From: Paenibacillus sp. FSL H7-0326
GTDB lineage: Bacteria > Bacillota > Bacilli > Paenibacillales > Paenibacillaceae
Assembly (NCBI RefSeq): GCF_001955535.1
Contig: NZ_MPVN01000008.1
Span: 1-64,000, forward strand
Direction: 5' to 3'
DNA length: 64,000 nt
In this document: positions 7,419 through 15,431 of the stretch, piece by piece
Layout: each line of letters opens with the position of its first letter
Position numbering within the stretch: position 1 is the first letter of the stretch
Made by a program: the position numbers and the translations under genes
Notes under the pieces: model-generated
Told to the model about the DNA's origin: nothing
What the model saw: the letters and a program-made list of their open reading frames with translations, nothing else
Databases searched by the model: none

Positions 7419-8051
7419 TCAGAACCTTTCGTTAATCACGATTTGATCCGCTGAAAAACGGTTCGTAGCGTACGCAGGTTGTTCCGCATATCCCATTGCC
7501 ACCATAACGACAGGAATATAGCGTTCTGGGATATTTAGTTCTTCTCTAAGTGCATCCGCGCTGAAGCCACCCATAGGGCATGTGTCAATCCCGTGAGCTT
7601 TTGCTGCCAGCATGAGCTGCATCGCTGCAAAAGAAGCATTTCGTATGGCATCGTGTACGCCGGCGGTTGCGGCATTCTCGTAATAATTGTTGATATCATT
7701 CACCATATTGTTCACGACGTCTTCCGTCATAGCCCCCGACTGAACCATTTCGTCATATACAGCTTTCGCGTTTTTATTCGCCTCCGTGTCACCCAAGACA
7801 ATAATGACGGCTGAAGCGTCTGCCACTTGCTGTTGATTGTAGGCTGCGGGCAAGATGCGGTTCTTGTTTTCCTGATTCTGAATCACGACAAATTTCCAGT
7901 GCTGAAGATTCCATGCCGATGGTGCTGAACCCGCGGCTTCTATGATGGTTTTTAAGGTAGCTGGTGGAATCTTCACACCCGGTTGATACTTTCTTACGCT
8001 CCCGCGTTCTTTCATCACTTGAATAACACTCTGCTCCACAGCGTTTACCAT
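7419..8051 (-). CDS. Nitroreductase family protein
   Basis: This 210-residue protein is an FMN-dependent nitroreductase-like enzyme that uses NAD(P)H to reduce nitro compounds, quinones or similar acceptors. Typical motifs are RGSVRKYQPG near the N terminus (FMN phosphate contact), SAPSAWNLQHWKFVVI, and the C-terminal DTCPMGGFSADALREELNIPERYIPVVMVAMGY. Length is normal. It lies in the middle of the minus-strand set between a flavodoxin-like oxidoreductase and a VOC protein and is probably controlled with them. Confidence 0.9.
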   Translation of the reverse strand: MVNAVEQSVIQVMKERGSVRKYQPGVKIPPATLKTIIEAAGSAPSAWNLQHWKFVVIQNQENKNRILPAAYNQQQVADASAVIIVLGDTEANKNAKAVYDEMVQSGAMTEDVVNNMVNDINNYYENAATAGVHDAIRNASFAAMQLMLAAKAHGIDTCPMGGFSADALREELNIPERYIPVVMVAMGYAEQPAYATNRFSADQIVINERF

Positions 8052-8111
8052 AACCGTTACACCTCATCATTTTATTATATTTAAATAGTTTTAATCCGAC
8101 GAAACATCCCG

Positions 8112-8693
8112 TTAAGCTGGTTTCCGACAGTATTCCAAACCTAACCGGTAAGCTTGCTGCAGCAAACCTTGACGATACTCTGCATTCTCATTCAAGGTAT
8201 CGTACAGGATTTCGACTCTGGAGTCCGGAATGCCCGAATAGCTGGCGATCCCTACATTCAGATGCTGGCTGAGCATCTTGTCGTACTGTCTTTTCTCAAA
8301 ATGTTCCGGCGGAGCTCCTGCAAGACCTAGCCATAAAACTTGCCGATGATGCAACTGATTCGCTCCGTATGCAAAACCATTATTCCAAACCCGATCGATA
8401 TACCCCTTGAGCATGGCCGGCATGCTGTACCACCAGATCGGAAAGAAATACGCGAGCGCATCATGCTTCCTCATTCGTTCCATTTCCGCTTCCACTTCGG
8501 GCGAATAGATTTTGCGGCTGTCCGACCAATCTGGTTCGTCGGCTTCCCCTAATACCGGATTAAACCCGTGCCGATGCAGATCCAGCACCTCCGATTCATG
8601 CCCGGCGTCCTTCAATCCTTGGACGAAGCGCTCCGCGACAGCAAAAGTCAAAGAATTTGTTCTCGGGTGGCATACAACCGATAAGATCCTCAT
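8112..8693 (-). CDS. NAD(P)H-dependent flavin oxidoreductase (flavodoxin-like, NQO/MdaB type)
   Basis: Counting from ATG at 8693 gives 193 residues. The protein starts MRILSVVCHPRTNSLTFAVA, the FMN/FAD phosphate loop of the flavodoxin-like quinone reductase family, and contains AYFFPIWWYSMPAMLKGYIDRVW, a hallmark of that family. A longer reading frame reaches 8762, but a GGAGG lies 11 bp before the 8693 ATG and homologues begin there. It probably makes two-electron reductions of quinones. It is the first gene of the minus-strand set and faces a TetR regulator whose promoter region contains a palindrome. Confidence 0.87.
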   Translation of the reverse strand: MRILSVVCHPRTNSLTFAVAERFVQGLKDAGHESEVLDLHRHGFNPVLGEADEPDWSDSRKIYSPEVEAEMERMRKHDALAYFFPIWWYSMPAMLKGYIDRVWNNGFAYGANQLHHRQVLWLGLAGAPPEHFEKRQYDKMLSQHLNVGIASYSGIPDSRVEILYDTLNENAEYRQGLLQQAYRLGLEYCRKPA

Positions 8694-8796
8694 CGTGAAA
8701 TGAACCTCCTTTCTTAGGATGTGTGCAGAGAAGCTAACCCGTAACAAGCTAGTTATACTCATTACTTTACTTATGGTAAGTTATAATTTTACAAAG

Positions 8797-8858
8797 GTCA
8801 AGTTAAAATTACCAAATAATCAATTCAACTTGACTAATTGTTCATTTAAACCTTATGA
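8797..8858 (+). promoter_or_regulatory. tetR promoter with inverted-repeat operator candidate
   Basis: TTGACT (8830-8835), 17 bp, TTATGA (8853-8858) is a good promoter pointing to the TetR gene. GTCAAGTT (8797-8804) and AACTTGAC (8827-8834) form a perfect 8-bp inverted repeat whose right arm overlaps the -35 box, a position suited to autorepression and control of the divergent operon. Confidence 0.55.
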
Positions 8859-8910
8859 TCATGGAGATTATGACTCACACATTTATAAAAATACTGGAGG
8901 TATTGAGCGT

Positions 8911-9504
8911 ATGGGGGAGATTCGTAATGCCGAACGTACGCGGAACAATATATTCGCTGCGGCACGTAAAGAATTTTTCGAAAAAGGATATACAGGAGCT
9001 CGTTTGGAGGCCATAGCAGCGGGCGCCGGCGTGAAAAAGCAATTGCTTTATCACTACTTCAAAGGTAAAGAAGACCTGTTCGAGGCCATGTTAGAGCAAA
9101 TTCCGGATAAAGAGCCGGAGTGGGCTTCCATGAATCCTACCGATCCTGTTCATATTGCGGAACACCGGTTTAAAGTCAATGCCCAGCTTAGGATGGATTT
9201 TTTAAGATTTACCACCTGGGAAGCTCTCGAGAAACAGCCCGAACAGCCTAACCGAAAGAAAAAGAGAGAGGCCGCGCTTCATGCCTATGTGGACGATATG
9301 AAAGCCAAGAAGGCGGCCGGTCTGGTTCCCGAAGATCTGGATCCGGTTATGCTGACGCTAGCTCTTATTTCTTTATCCAACTATCCTCTGATCTTAGGCG
9401 ATGTTACTAAAATGGTTACCGGGACCGAATCTACCGACCCGCAATTTCAAGAGAATTGGGCGAGCTTCCTTACGCAGCTCAGCGCGCGAATTTTTAGGGA
9501 ATAG
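8911..9504 (+). CDS. TetR/AcrR-family transcriptional regulator
   Basis: Read from ATG at 8911, 10 bp after a GGAGG, this is a 197-residue TetR-type repressor. The N-terminal helix-turn-helix spans about residues 8-55 (ARKEFFEKGYTGARLEAIAAGAGVKK, then LLYHYFKGKEDLFEAML). The C-terminal ligand domain resembles the TetR_C group found in E. coli RutR relatives. A longer frame starts at 8719 but has no ribosome site and would code through the promoter. Being divergent from the oxidoreductase operon, it is the likely repressor of that operon; the inducer is unknown. Confidence 0.88.
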   Translation: MGEIRNAERTRNNIFAAARKEFFEKGYTGARLEAIAAGAGVKKQLLYHYFKGKEDLFEAMLEQIPDKEPEWASMNPTDPVHIAEHRFKVNAQLRMDFLRFTTWEALEKQPEQPNRKKKREAALHAYVDDMKAKKAAGLVPEDLDPVMLTLALISLSNYPLILGDVTKMVTGTESTDPQFQENWASFLTQLSARIFRE

Positions 9505-9838
9505 ATCCGTTTTTAACGTCTCACTGACACAAATGAATGTGAACAAGCCTGATGACGACCGCTGTTCAGAATATGAGAAAGATGGCCCTACACTTGGCCA
9601 AGCAGGCTATTTGAGGGCGATCTTTACGATTTGGTCTACCAATTCAATCATTCTCCATCACTTGCAGGAGTGTCTAACTAAAAATTCTCACAAGAAGCTT
9701 TTTTCTCTTCAGTCTGGGACACAACCTCAAGGTTGTGTCTTTTATATGCTTAGCGAGTCCAGAGGCACGCATCCCAAGGTGGTGAAAGTCCGGTCGCGGG
9801 AGGGGCATGGTGTTCGTTCAGAATGAAAGGGGTATTTC
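9505..9838. other. Noncoding stretch after tetR
   Basis: No supported gene lies here. The segment holds a terminator at 9718-9744 and, around 9755-9815, a GC-rich piece containing GTGAAAGTCC that faintly recalls group II intron domain I; this is too short to call. A reading frame at 9401-9826 overlaps tetR and shows no ribosome site or family features. Confidence 0.5.
9718..9744 (+). terminator. Rho-independent terminator
   Basis: GACACAACC (9718-9726) and GGTTGTGTC (9731-9739) form a perfect 9-bp stem followed by TTTTAT. It probably ends tetR transcription or belonged to a lost gene. Confidence 0.8.
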
Positions 9839-10160
9839 ATGAATATTACGAAGTATATTGAAGAAATTCTAGTTGATAGATTTGCTCAATTTGGATTTAA
9901 ATATGAGAAATCGGATTTTAATTGGTCGAGAGGATATATATTCAGTTAGCTACTGTTTCGGGGAGATTACAAGACATCATCTCGGGGGAGAATGGGATGT
10001 TCATTCAGAAGATGGACCTTTTATAAAGAATATCGCAGGCTCAAAAGAAATGACTCTCAAACCATATAATCTGGTCATGAAGACAATGGTGGCTCCTAAT
10101 GAGTTAAGTTTATTGTATTTTTTTGAAATTTTTAAAAATGCAGCTAATGAAATGAATTAA
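9839..10160 (+). pseudogene. Frameshifted hypothetical gene
   Basis: An ATG at 9839, about 9 bp after GAAAGGGG, opens a frame reading MNITKYIEEILVDRFAQFGF and stops after 36 codons (TAG near 9948). The next frame, open from before 9873, continues with GEITRHHLGGEWDVHSEDGP and runs to 10160. The two halves look like one protein of roughly 107 residues or a larger one with a deletion, broken by a frameshift near 9925-9945. No family was recognised. A sequencing indel is the alternative. Confidence 0.5.
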
Positions 10161-10283
10161 ATCAATATAATTGGAGAAATATCTATCTGAACAATTAGAG
10201 CAAGCGTCATGTTTATCTTTATATCCCTATTACCTTTACAGTCACAGTAGTATAAACTATCATGAAATGGTGGGGGTGCTGAG

Positions 10284-10613
10284 ATGAGCAACAATAAAAT
10301 TACCTCCGACCTGCTGCGCGGACATACCGATACGATGATATTACGCTTATTATCCGAGGCTGATCGTTACGGATACGAAATCGTCAAATTAATTGCAGAA
10401 CGTTCAGGCGGAGAATATGAACTAAAGGAAGCGACGATGTACTCCAGTGTTAGGCGGCTTGAGGCAGATGGCGATATTGAATGGTACTGGGGTGATGAAT
10501 CGCAAGGTGGAAGACGGAAATATTTCAGAATCACCGATAAGGGCAGAGAAACGTATCATCGTAATATAGAAAACTGGGAATATGCGAAGCGAGTTCTTAA
10601 GGACTTATTATGA
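10284..10613 (+). CDS. PadR-family transcriptional regulator
   Basis: This 109-residue protein is a PadR-type winged-helix regulator. It begins SNNKITSDLLRGHTDTMILRLLSEADRYGYEIVKLI and has the wing motif GGRRKYFRITDKG. It is of the short PadR-s2 class with a single C-terminal helix. It starts 9 bp after a GGTGGGGG site and its stop lies 17 bp before the pentapeptide-repeat gene, so both are probably co-transcribed. PadR proteins often sit before a membrane protein carrying a regulator-associated prefix domain; here the partner is a soluble pentapeptide protein instead. Confidence 0.92.
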   Translation: MSNNKITSDLLRGHTDTMILRLLSEADRYGYEIVKLIAERSGGEYELKEATMYSSVRRLEADGDIEWYWGDESQGGRRKYFRITDKGRETYHRNIENWEYAKRVLKDLL

Positions 10614-10629
10614 GGAGCTGATCGATCCT

Positions 10630-11496
10630 ATGGATGAGAAGTTGGTCAATTATTTAAATGCCGTGTTCGCACCGTATGATGGGGTCAAGAGCGTGGAGGA
10701 ACTGAAGACTGATCTGCTCCATGATCTGAATGACCGGTATCGGGAACTCCAAGAGCAGGGCAAGGACGAGCAAACGGCCTTCGAGATGACGATCGATAGT
10801 ATCGGTGACATCGAACAAACGGTACAGGAGGTAGCAAGCCTGTCACGTACCCTGGAGAGGCAGGTGCTCACAAACTTCAGTGCGAGTAATTTATCCAAGA
10901 GCGACTTTGCTGACGTTAAGGTACATAAAGGAAAATTTGCGTCGAGTGCACTGCAGGGATCTGACTTCTCCAACGCGGATTTGACGGGAAGCACGTTCTC
11001 GAGCAGCGATGTACGGGATGCTAATTTTGATGGAGCGAACCTGACGGACTGCAACTTTTCATCACTTGATCTATCCAATGCGAGCTTTAATCAATCCGTT
11101 CTGGTACGGACCAATTTCAGCGCTTCCAGCTTGAATGGTGTAAGGTTTGTCGGGGCGAGATTGACGGACGTTAAGCTGAGCACAACGGATCTTAGAGAGA
11201 CGACATTTGAGAATTGCATCTTCGTAGGGGTGAATTTTAAGTATTCAGACCTCACCGGACTTTGCTTTGACGGACAGAGCTTTACCGGGGTTCGATTCGA
11301 GAAGTGTGCTTTAGCGGGTGCTTCATTTAAAGAAGCGATCTTGCGAGATGTTTCCTTCCAGCCCGGATTTACGTTGACTAAAAAATATTACCGTATGATG
11401 AAGACGATATGCTTCGACAACGCGGTGATGGACAAATTGACTTATGCGGCACTCAAAGGTATGGAAGCGGACCTATCCAAAGTCATTGTAAGATAA
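10630..11496 (+). CDS. Pentapeptide-repeat protein with HAAS/permease-prefix-like N terminus
   Basis: Read from ATG at 10630 this is 288 residues. Residues 1-75 (MDEKLVNYLNAVFAPYDGVKSVEELKTDLLHDL, then GKDEQTAFEMTIDSIGDIEQTV) look like the helical prefix domain often encoded next to PadR regulators. Residues about 85-245 consist of pentapeptide repeats of the A(D/N)LXX or SXFXX kind (SNADLTGSTFSSSDVRDANF and following), which fold into a right-handed beta helix. No transmembrane segment is seen. The joint is unusual because such prefixes normally precede membrane proteins. Function is unknown; target mimicry or scaffold roles are possible. A start at 10582 overlapping padR is less likely. Confidence 0.8.
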   Translation: MDEKLVNYLNAVFAPYDGVKSVEELKTDLLHDLNDRYRELQEQGKDEQTAFEMTIDSIGDIEQTVQEVASLSRTLERQVLTNFSASNLSKSDFADVKVHKGKFASSALQGSDFSNADLTGSTFSSSDVRDANFDGANLTDCNFSSLDLSNASFNQSVLVRTNFSASSLNGVRFVGARLTDVKLSTTDLRETTFENCIFVGVNFKYSDLTGLCFDGQSFTGVRFEKCALAGASFKEAILRDVSFQPGFTLTKKYYRMMKTICFDNAVMDKLTYAALKGMEADLSKVIVR

Positions 11497-11569
11497 GCTT
11501 CGGAAAAATGAAGCGGGCAAACAGCCGAATTAAGCAATAGTCGATCAGCTGTACAAAATAAATCAACAA

Positions 11570-11602
11570 GCCGACCTACTTCATCGTAGGCCGGCCCTTT
11601 TT
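11570..11602 (+). terminator. Rho-independent terminator after the PadR operon
   Basis: GCCGACCTAC and GTAGGCCGGC (11570-11595) form a stem with one internal mismatch region, followed by CCTTTTT. Confidence 0.75.
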
Positions 11603-11657
11603 AATTCCGTTCGAGCGACAAAGAGCCCTGATTAGATAAGATGCTCATTCTTGCCAC

Positions 11658-12698
11658 TTACATTGTGCTGGTATCTATAACGAATCTGTACTTCACATCA
11701 GAAGCGAGGACCCGCTTGTATGCTTCATCAATCTGATCAGCCGATATGACCTCAATCTTCGGAGCAATATTATGCTCTGCACAGAAATCGAGCATTTCCT
11801 GTGTTTCACGGATGCCGCCAATCATGGAGCCTGCGAAGGAACGGCGATGCCCAATGAGAGACATGACATTAAGGGACAGCGGCTCTCCAGGCGCACCGAC
11901 GTTCACCAATGTTCCGTCAAGGGTGAGCAGTGAGAAATAAGCATCCATATTCAAGCTAGCGCTTACCGTATTAATAATTAAATCAAAGGTTCCCGCCAGT
12001 TTCTTGAATGTCTCCGGATCACTTGTTGCATAGTAGCTGTCTGCGCCAAGCTGCAAACCATCGTCCTTCTTCTTCAGAGATTGGGACAGAACGGTGACTT
12101 CAGCACCCATCGCATGTGCAATTTGAACCGCCATATGACCAAGACCACCCATGCCAACCACAGCGACTTTCTTGCCAGGAGCGGCTTCCCAGCGGCGAAG
12201 CGGCGAATAAGTGGTAATCCCAGCACAGAGTAGTGGAGCCGCTGCGTCAAGCTCAATGTTGTCCGGAATCCGGACGACAAATCCTTCCGTAACGACAATA
12301 TGGGTAGAATATCCTCCTTGTGTAGGTTCACCATACTTGTCCACACCCGCGTAGGTAGGAATATTTCCCTTAAGGCAGTATTGCTCTTCTCCTTTACGAC
12401 AGTTCACACACTCCCCGCAGGAGTCAACCATACAGCCAACGCCTACCCGGTCCCCAACTTTATATTTGGTCACTTCGGAGCCTACATCGGCTACGATGCC
12501 TGCAATTTCATGTCCAGGTACAAGAGGGTAGTTCACTTCTCCCCATTCACCGTGTGCAGTATGGATATCAGAATGGCAAATGCCCGCGTATTTAATTTCA
12601 ATCAGGATATCATGGGTATCGAGATCCCGTCTTTTTATCTCAGCTGCTCGGAAGGATTGGTCTGGACCATCTACAGCCCGTGCTTTAGCCGTTATCAT
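11658..12698 (-). CDS. Zinc-dependent alcohol dehydrogenase (cinnamyl-alcohol/AdhA type)
   Basis: This 346-residue medium-chain dehydrogenase interconverts alcohols and aldehydes with NAD(P). Catalytic zinc ligands are Cys41 and His63 with Glu64 (GHE) and Cys157. Structural zinc cysteines are Cys94, 97, 100 and 108. The nucleotide fold has GMGGLGHMAVQIA near residue 177. It resembles the YahK/AdhA group of NADP-dependent aldehyde reductases. It faces a MerR-type regulator, and its promoter has the long spacer typical of MerR activation, which suggests induction by reactive aldehydes as for Bacillus subtilis adhA. That induction is inferred. Confidence 0.92.
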   Translation of the reverse strand: MITAKARAVDGPDQSFRAAEIKRRDLDTHDILIEIKYAGICHSDIHTAHGEWGEVNYPLVPGHEIAGIVADVGSEVTKYKVGDRVGVGCMVDSCGECVNCRKGEEQYCLKGNIPTYAGVDKYGEPTQGGYSTHIVVTEGFVVRIPDNIELDAAAPLLCAGITTYSPLRRWEAAPGKKVAVVGMGGLGHMAVQIAHAMGAEVTVLSQSLKKKDDGLQLGADSYYATSDPETFKKLAGTFDLIINTVSASLNMDAYFSLLTLDGTLVNVGAPGEPLSLNVMSLIGHRRSFAGSMIGGIRETQEMLDFCAEHNIAPKIEVISADQIDEAYKRVLASDVKYRFVIDTSTM

Positions 12699-12826
12699 TA
12701 ATTGTAACCTCCTAAAGTTTAATTTTTATTTTCAAGAGACAAGCGGTATCCAAGGAGAAGGGTAGCTTGCTTGTTTAATGATATCTTTAATTCATTCGCT
12801 GCCTTAGAAACCTCTCTTGCATGTCC

Positions 12827-12857
12827 ATGTTAAATGTTATAGTTAACTCTAAGTCAA
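12827..12857 (-). promoter_or_regulatory. MerR-type promoter of the alcohol dehydrogenase gene
   Basis: On the minus strand TTGACT (12857-12852) and TAACAT (12832-12827) are separated by 19 bp, the extended spacing bound by MerR activators. The palindromic core CTTAGAGTTAACTATAA lies within and beside the spacer. Confidence 0.7.
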
Positions 12858-12909
12858 GCCACAAAGATCAATTGTTCATCTAATTCGTTCCTAAGTCGCA
12901 GGATTTGCT

Positions 12910-12966
12910 TTGACAGTATCTCTGTTCCTTGATAGAATTTTATATACTTAGAGTTAACTCGAAGTC
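12910..12966 (+). promoter_or_regulatory. merR promoter and downstream operator
   Basis: TTGACA (12910-12915), 17 bp, TAGAAT (12933-12938) is a near-consensus promoter for the regulator. Just downstream, CTTAGAGTTAACTCGAAGTC (12947-12966) repeats the palindrome of the dehydrogenase promoter, so the regulator may repress itself. Confidence 0.65.
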
Positions 12967-13000
12967 TATGTTTAAGAGAATGGGAGAGTAGAGGATTCGC

Positions 13001-13411
13001 ATGAAGACATATACGATTAGTGAAGTTGCCAAAGAATTGAACCTTACCCCCTACACGTTACGTTATTACGACAAGGAGGGGCTTTTGCCTTTTGTAGAAC
13101 GTACAGCCGGTGGAAAAAGATTGTTTAAGGAATCAGACATGGAATCATTAAAAATTATTGAATGTCTCAAATCTACCGGGATGCCGATTAAAGAAATTAA
13201 AAGCTTTATTGATTGGTGCTTGGATGGAGATGCCACATTACAGCAGAGACACGATATGTTCATCGAACGGAAAGCCACGGTAGAAGCACAGATGGAAGAA
13301 TTGAAGAGGACAATGGAAGTGATTGAACATAAATGCATGTATTACAAGACCGCACTCGCTGCCGGGACAGAAGACATTCATAAGAACAAGAAAATGGTGA
13401 TTACACAGTAA
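13001..13411 (+). CDS. MerR-family regulator, AdhR-like
   Basis: This 136-residue protein has a MerR winged helix at residues 1-70 (TYTISEVAKELNLTPYTLRYYDKEGLLPF) followed by a dimerisation coiled coil of about residues 80-118. The size and the sequence WCLDGDATLQQRHDMFIERK fit the AdhR/YraB branch, in which a cysteine senses aldehydes. Here Cys53 (IIECLKSTG), Cys69 (WCLDG) and Cys109 are candidates. It is transcribed divergently from the alcohol dehydrogenase and shares a palindromic operator with it, so it is probably that gene's activator. Confidence 0.88.
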   Translation: MKTYTISEVAKELNLTPYTLRYYDKEGLLPFVERTAGGKRLFKESDMESLKIIECLKSTGMPIKEIKSFIDWCLDGDATLQQRHDMFIERKATVEAQMEELKRTMEVIEHKCMYYKTALAAGTEDIHKNKKMVITQ

Positions 13412-13416
13412 CCCAA

Positions 13417-13499
13417 GAAACCACCTGAGATGAATTGTGCCCTCAATGTCAGCATTGTCTAACTTTGGGGGACACTTCGATCCAGGTGGTTTTCGTCTT
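13417..13499 (+). terminator. Long-looped terminator after merR
   Basis: GAAACCACCTG (13417-13427) pairs with CAGGTGGTTTTC (13483-13494). An inner pair GTGCCCTC/GGGGACAC strengthens the hairpin, and a T-rich end (GTCTTT) follows. Confidence 0.6.
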
Positions 13500-13602
13500 T
13501 AAACTCGGAAATAGACAGGAACTAGCGGGGGATGCATAGAAATAAAGCAAGAAACAAGATAACTCCAATAGTGTTCTAGTTCAATGGAATGGATGTGTTC
13601 GG

Positions 13603-14298
13603 ATGCAGAAGCGAATCCTGCTGGTAGAGGATGACGTGGAAATCAATCAATTAATCGCAAGTGCGCTTGAGCAGGAGAACTATAAAGTAGACACCGCCTT
13701 CGATGGAGAAGAGGCGCTGGCACTTTTTCATTCTACTGAACCGGATTTGCTCCTGCTTGATTTAATGCTGCCTAAGCTGAATGGAATGGAGCTGCTTCGA
13801 GCGGTAAGAGAGACCAGTACCATCCCTGTGCTGATCATCTCGGCCAAAGGAAGTGATCTGGACAAGGCGCTGGGTCTCGGATTCGGTGCAGATGATTACA
13901 TCAGCAAGCCATTTTCGATGATCGAATTAACCGCCAGAGTCAATGCCGCAATTCGCAGATCAACGCAGTATCTTCCAACAGACATGAGTTCCCTTCCATC
14001 CATGCTCCATTACAAGGAGCTCTCTCTCGATCTTCATTCTTTTACTGTACAGCTGCAGAATAGCACCGTCCAGCTGACCTCCAAGGAATTTCAAATATTG
14101 AAGCTGCTGATGAAGAATCAGAGCCGAGTGTTTACGAAGGAGCAGATGTACAATCTGATCTGGGAAGACGAGTATTATGGCAATGAGAATGTCATTAACG
14201 TTCATATTAGAAGACTTCGCGAGAAGATTGAAGAGAATCCTTCCGAGCCTAAGTATATTCGTACCATATGGGGCATCGGTTATAAGCTGGGGGAGTAA
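13603..14298 (+). CDS. OmpR-family response regulator
   Basis: This 231-residue protein has a receiver domain (residues 1-115, acidic pair VEDD at 9-11, phosphoacceptor Asp53, and lysine in the YISKPF segment) and a C-terminal OmpR-type winged helix ending IRTIWGIGYKLGE. It starts 2 bp before the partner kinase gene ends the unit, forming a two-component pair (stop 14298, next start 14301). The downstream ABC transporter suggests that it controls a drug or peptide resistance module, as in bacitracin and lantibiotic systems. Confidence 0.93.
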   Translation: MQKRILLVEDDVEINQLIASALEQENYKVDTAFDGEEALALFHSTEPDLLLLDLMLPKLNGMELLRAVRETSTIPVLIISAKGSDLDKALGLGFGADDYISKPFSMIELTARVNAAIRRSTQYLPTDMSSLPSMLHYKELSLDLHSFTVQLQNSTVQLTSKEFQILKLLMKNQSRVFTKEQMYNLIWEDEYYGNENVINVHIRRLREKIEENPSEPKYIRTIWGIGYKLGE

Positions 14299-14300
14299 CC

Positions 14301-15236
14301 ATGGTGAACTTCCTGTATGTCATTATTATCCTATTAATTGTTGTCATCGTGATTCAATATATGTCCCGAAGGAGATCGAAGGCAGCTGTGACCGACATCA
14401 GCACAAAAATGGATGAAATTATCCGGCTGGAGACGGCGGAAAAGGTACTGCTTCCTACCGGAGAACAGGAGCTGCAGCAGCTGCTGGTCCAGGTCAATCG
14501 TCTGCTCGATCATAACCAGAAGTTAAGCGCAGATTATATCAAGGCCAAAGACAGCTTACGCAAGCTGATTGCCAATATGTCCCATGATCTGAAGACACCG
14601 CTCACCGTGATATTGGGATATGTAGAGAAATTAAGATATGCGGATCACCTAACAGACGAAGACAGGCACGTCCTGATGGGACGGCTTCATGATAAGGTGT
14701 GGAGTCTGACAGGGCTTCTTAATCAATTTTTCGATCTGGTTAAGCTGGAATCCGACGATTACGTGGTTCCTCTGAGCAAAATTTCACTCAATGAAATATG
14801 TAAGAAGAACATTCTGGATTTTTACGAGCTGCTCTTGGAGAAGAAGCTTCAAGTTGAGGTAGCCATCCCGGAACGTCCATTATATATTTTGGGCAATGAG
14901 GATGCTTTGAACCGGGTCATCAGCAATTTAATCTCGAATTCAATCCGGTATGGAAGTGATGGAGGGGTCTTTGGCTTAACACTGCAAGAGCAGGATGGCA
15001 TAGTGATCCTGGAGGTGTGGGATAAGGGCAAGGGAATCGACGAGCACGATCAGGCCAAGGTGTTTGAACGGCTGTATACGCTCGATGATGCTAGAAATCC
15101 ACAGTTTCAAGGAAGCGGGCTCGGACTTAGTATATCCAAACGTTTGACCGAAGCGATGAAGGGGACCATTCATTTGAACAGTAGGCCGTATGAGAGAACA
15201 AGCTTTACTTGCCATTTTAAACAAATTGCATATTGA
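14301..15236 (+). CDS. Short sensor histidine kinase with one membrane segment
   Basis: This 311-residue kinase has a single transmembrane helix (residues 3-21), no extracellular sensing domain, a HisKA domain with phosphorylated His95 in NMSHDLKTPLTVILGY, and an ATPase domain with N box around NLISNSIRYGSDG, DKGKGID and GSGLGLSISKR. Such intramembrane-like kinases depend on a partner, commonly the ABC permease of a detoxification module, to sense their signal. It is encoded immediately after the response regulator and 195 bp before an ABC ATPase gene. Confidence 0.92.
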   Translation: MVNFLYVIIILLIVVIVIQYMSRRRSKAAVTDISTKMDEIIRLETAEKVLLPTGEQELQQLLVQVNRLLDHNQKLSADYIKAKDSLRKLIANMSHDLKTPLTVILGYVEKLRYADHLTDEDRHVLMGRLHDKVWSLTGLLNQFFDLVKLESDDYVVPLSKISLNEICKKNILDFYELLLEKKLQVEVAIPERPLYILGNEDALNRVISNLISNSIRYGSDGGVFGLTLQEQDGIVILEVWDKGKGIDEHDQAKVFERLYTLDDARNPQFQGSGLGLSISKRLTEAMKGTIHLNSRPYERTSFTCHFKQIAY

Positions 15237-15431
15237 TCTGGATCAAAGGAGAGGTGTTCAACGAGGAGCAGCTCTTTTTTATTGAGTACGAGAGAGATCA
15301 TTTTACTCCATTGAACGACTCCTTTTTATGAAAATTAAGAAACAAGTAAGAAATGGGAAAGAAAAAAGCAAATGTGACTGATTATGATAGAAGTAAGAAG
15401 AGGGACGCAGAAATAGAGGAGGAAAGAGAAG

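Noticed and set aside
9755..9815. GC-rich piece with GTGAAAGTCC suggesting a group II intron end
   Set aside because: Only a short word matches; no catalytic domain V, no reverse transcriptase and no clear boundaries.
9401..9826. A 141-codon frame overlapping tetR
   Set aside because: It lies in another frame of the regulator, lacks a start signal and family motifs, and crosses a terminator.
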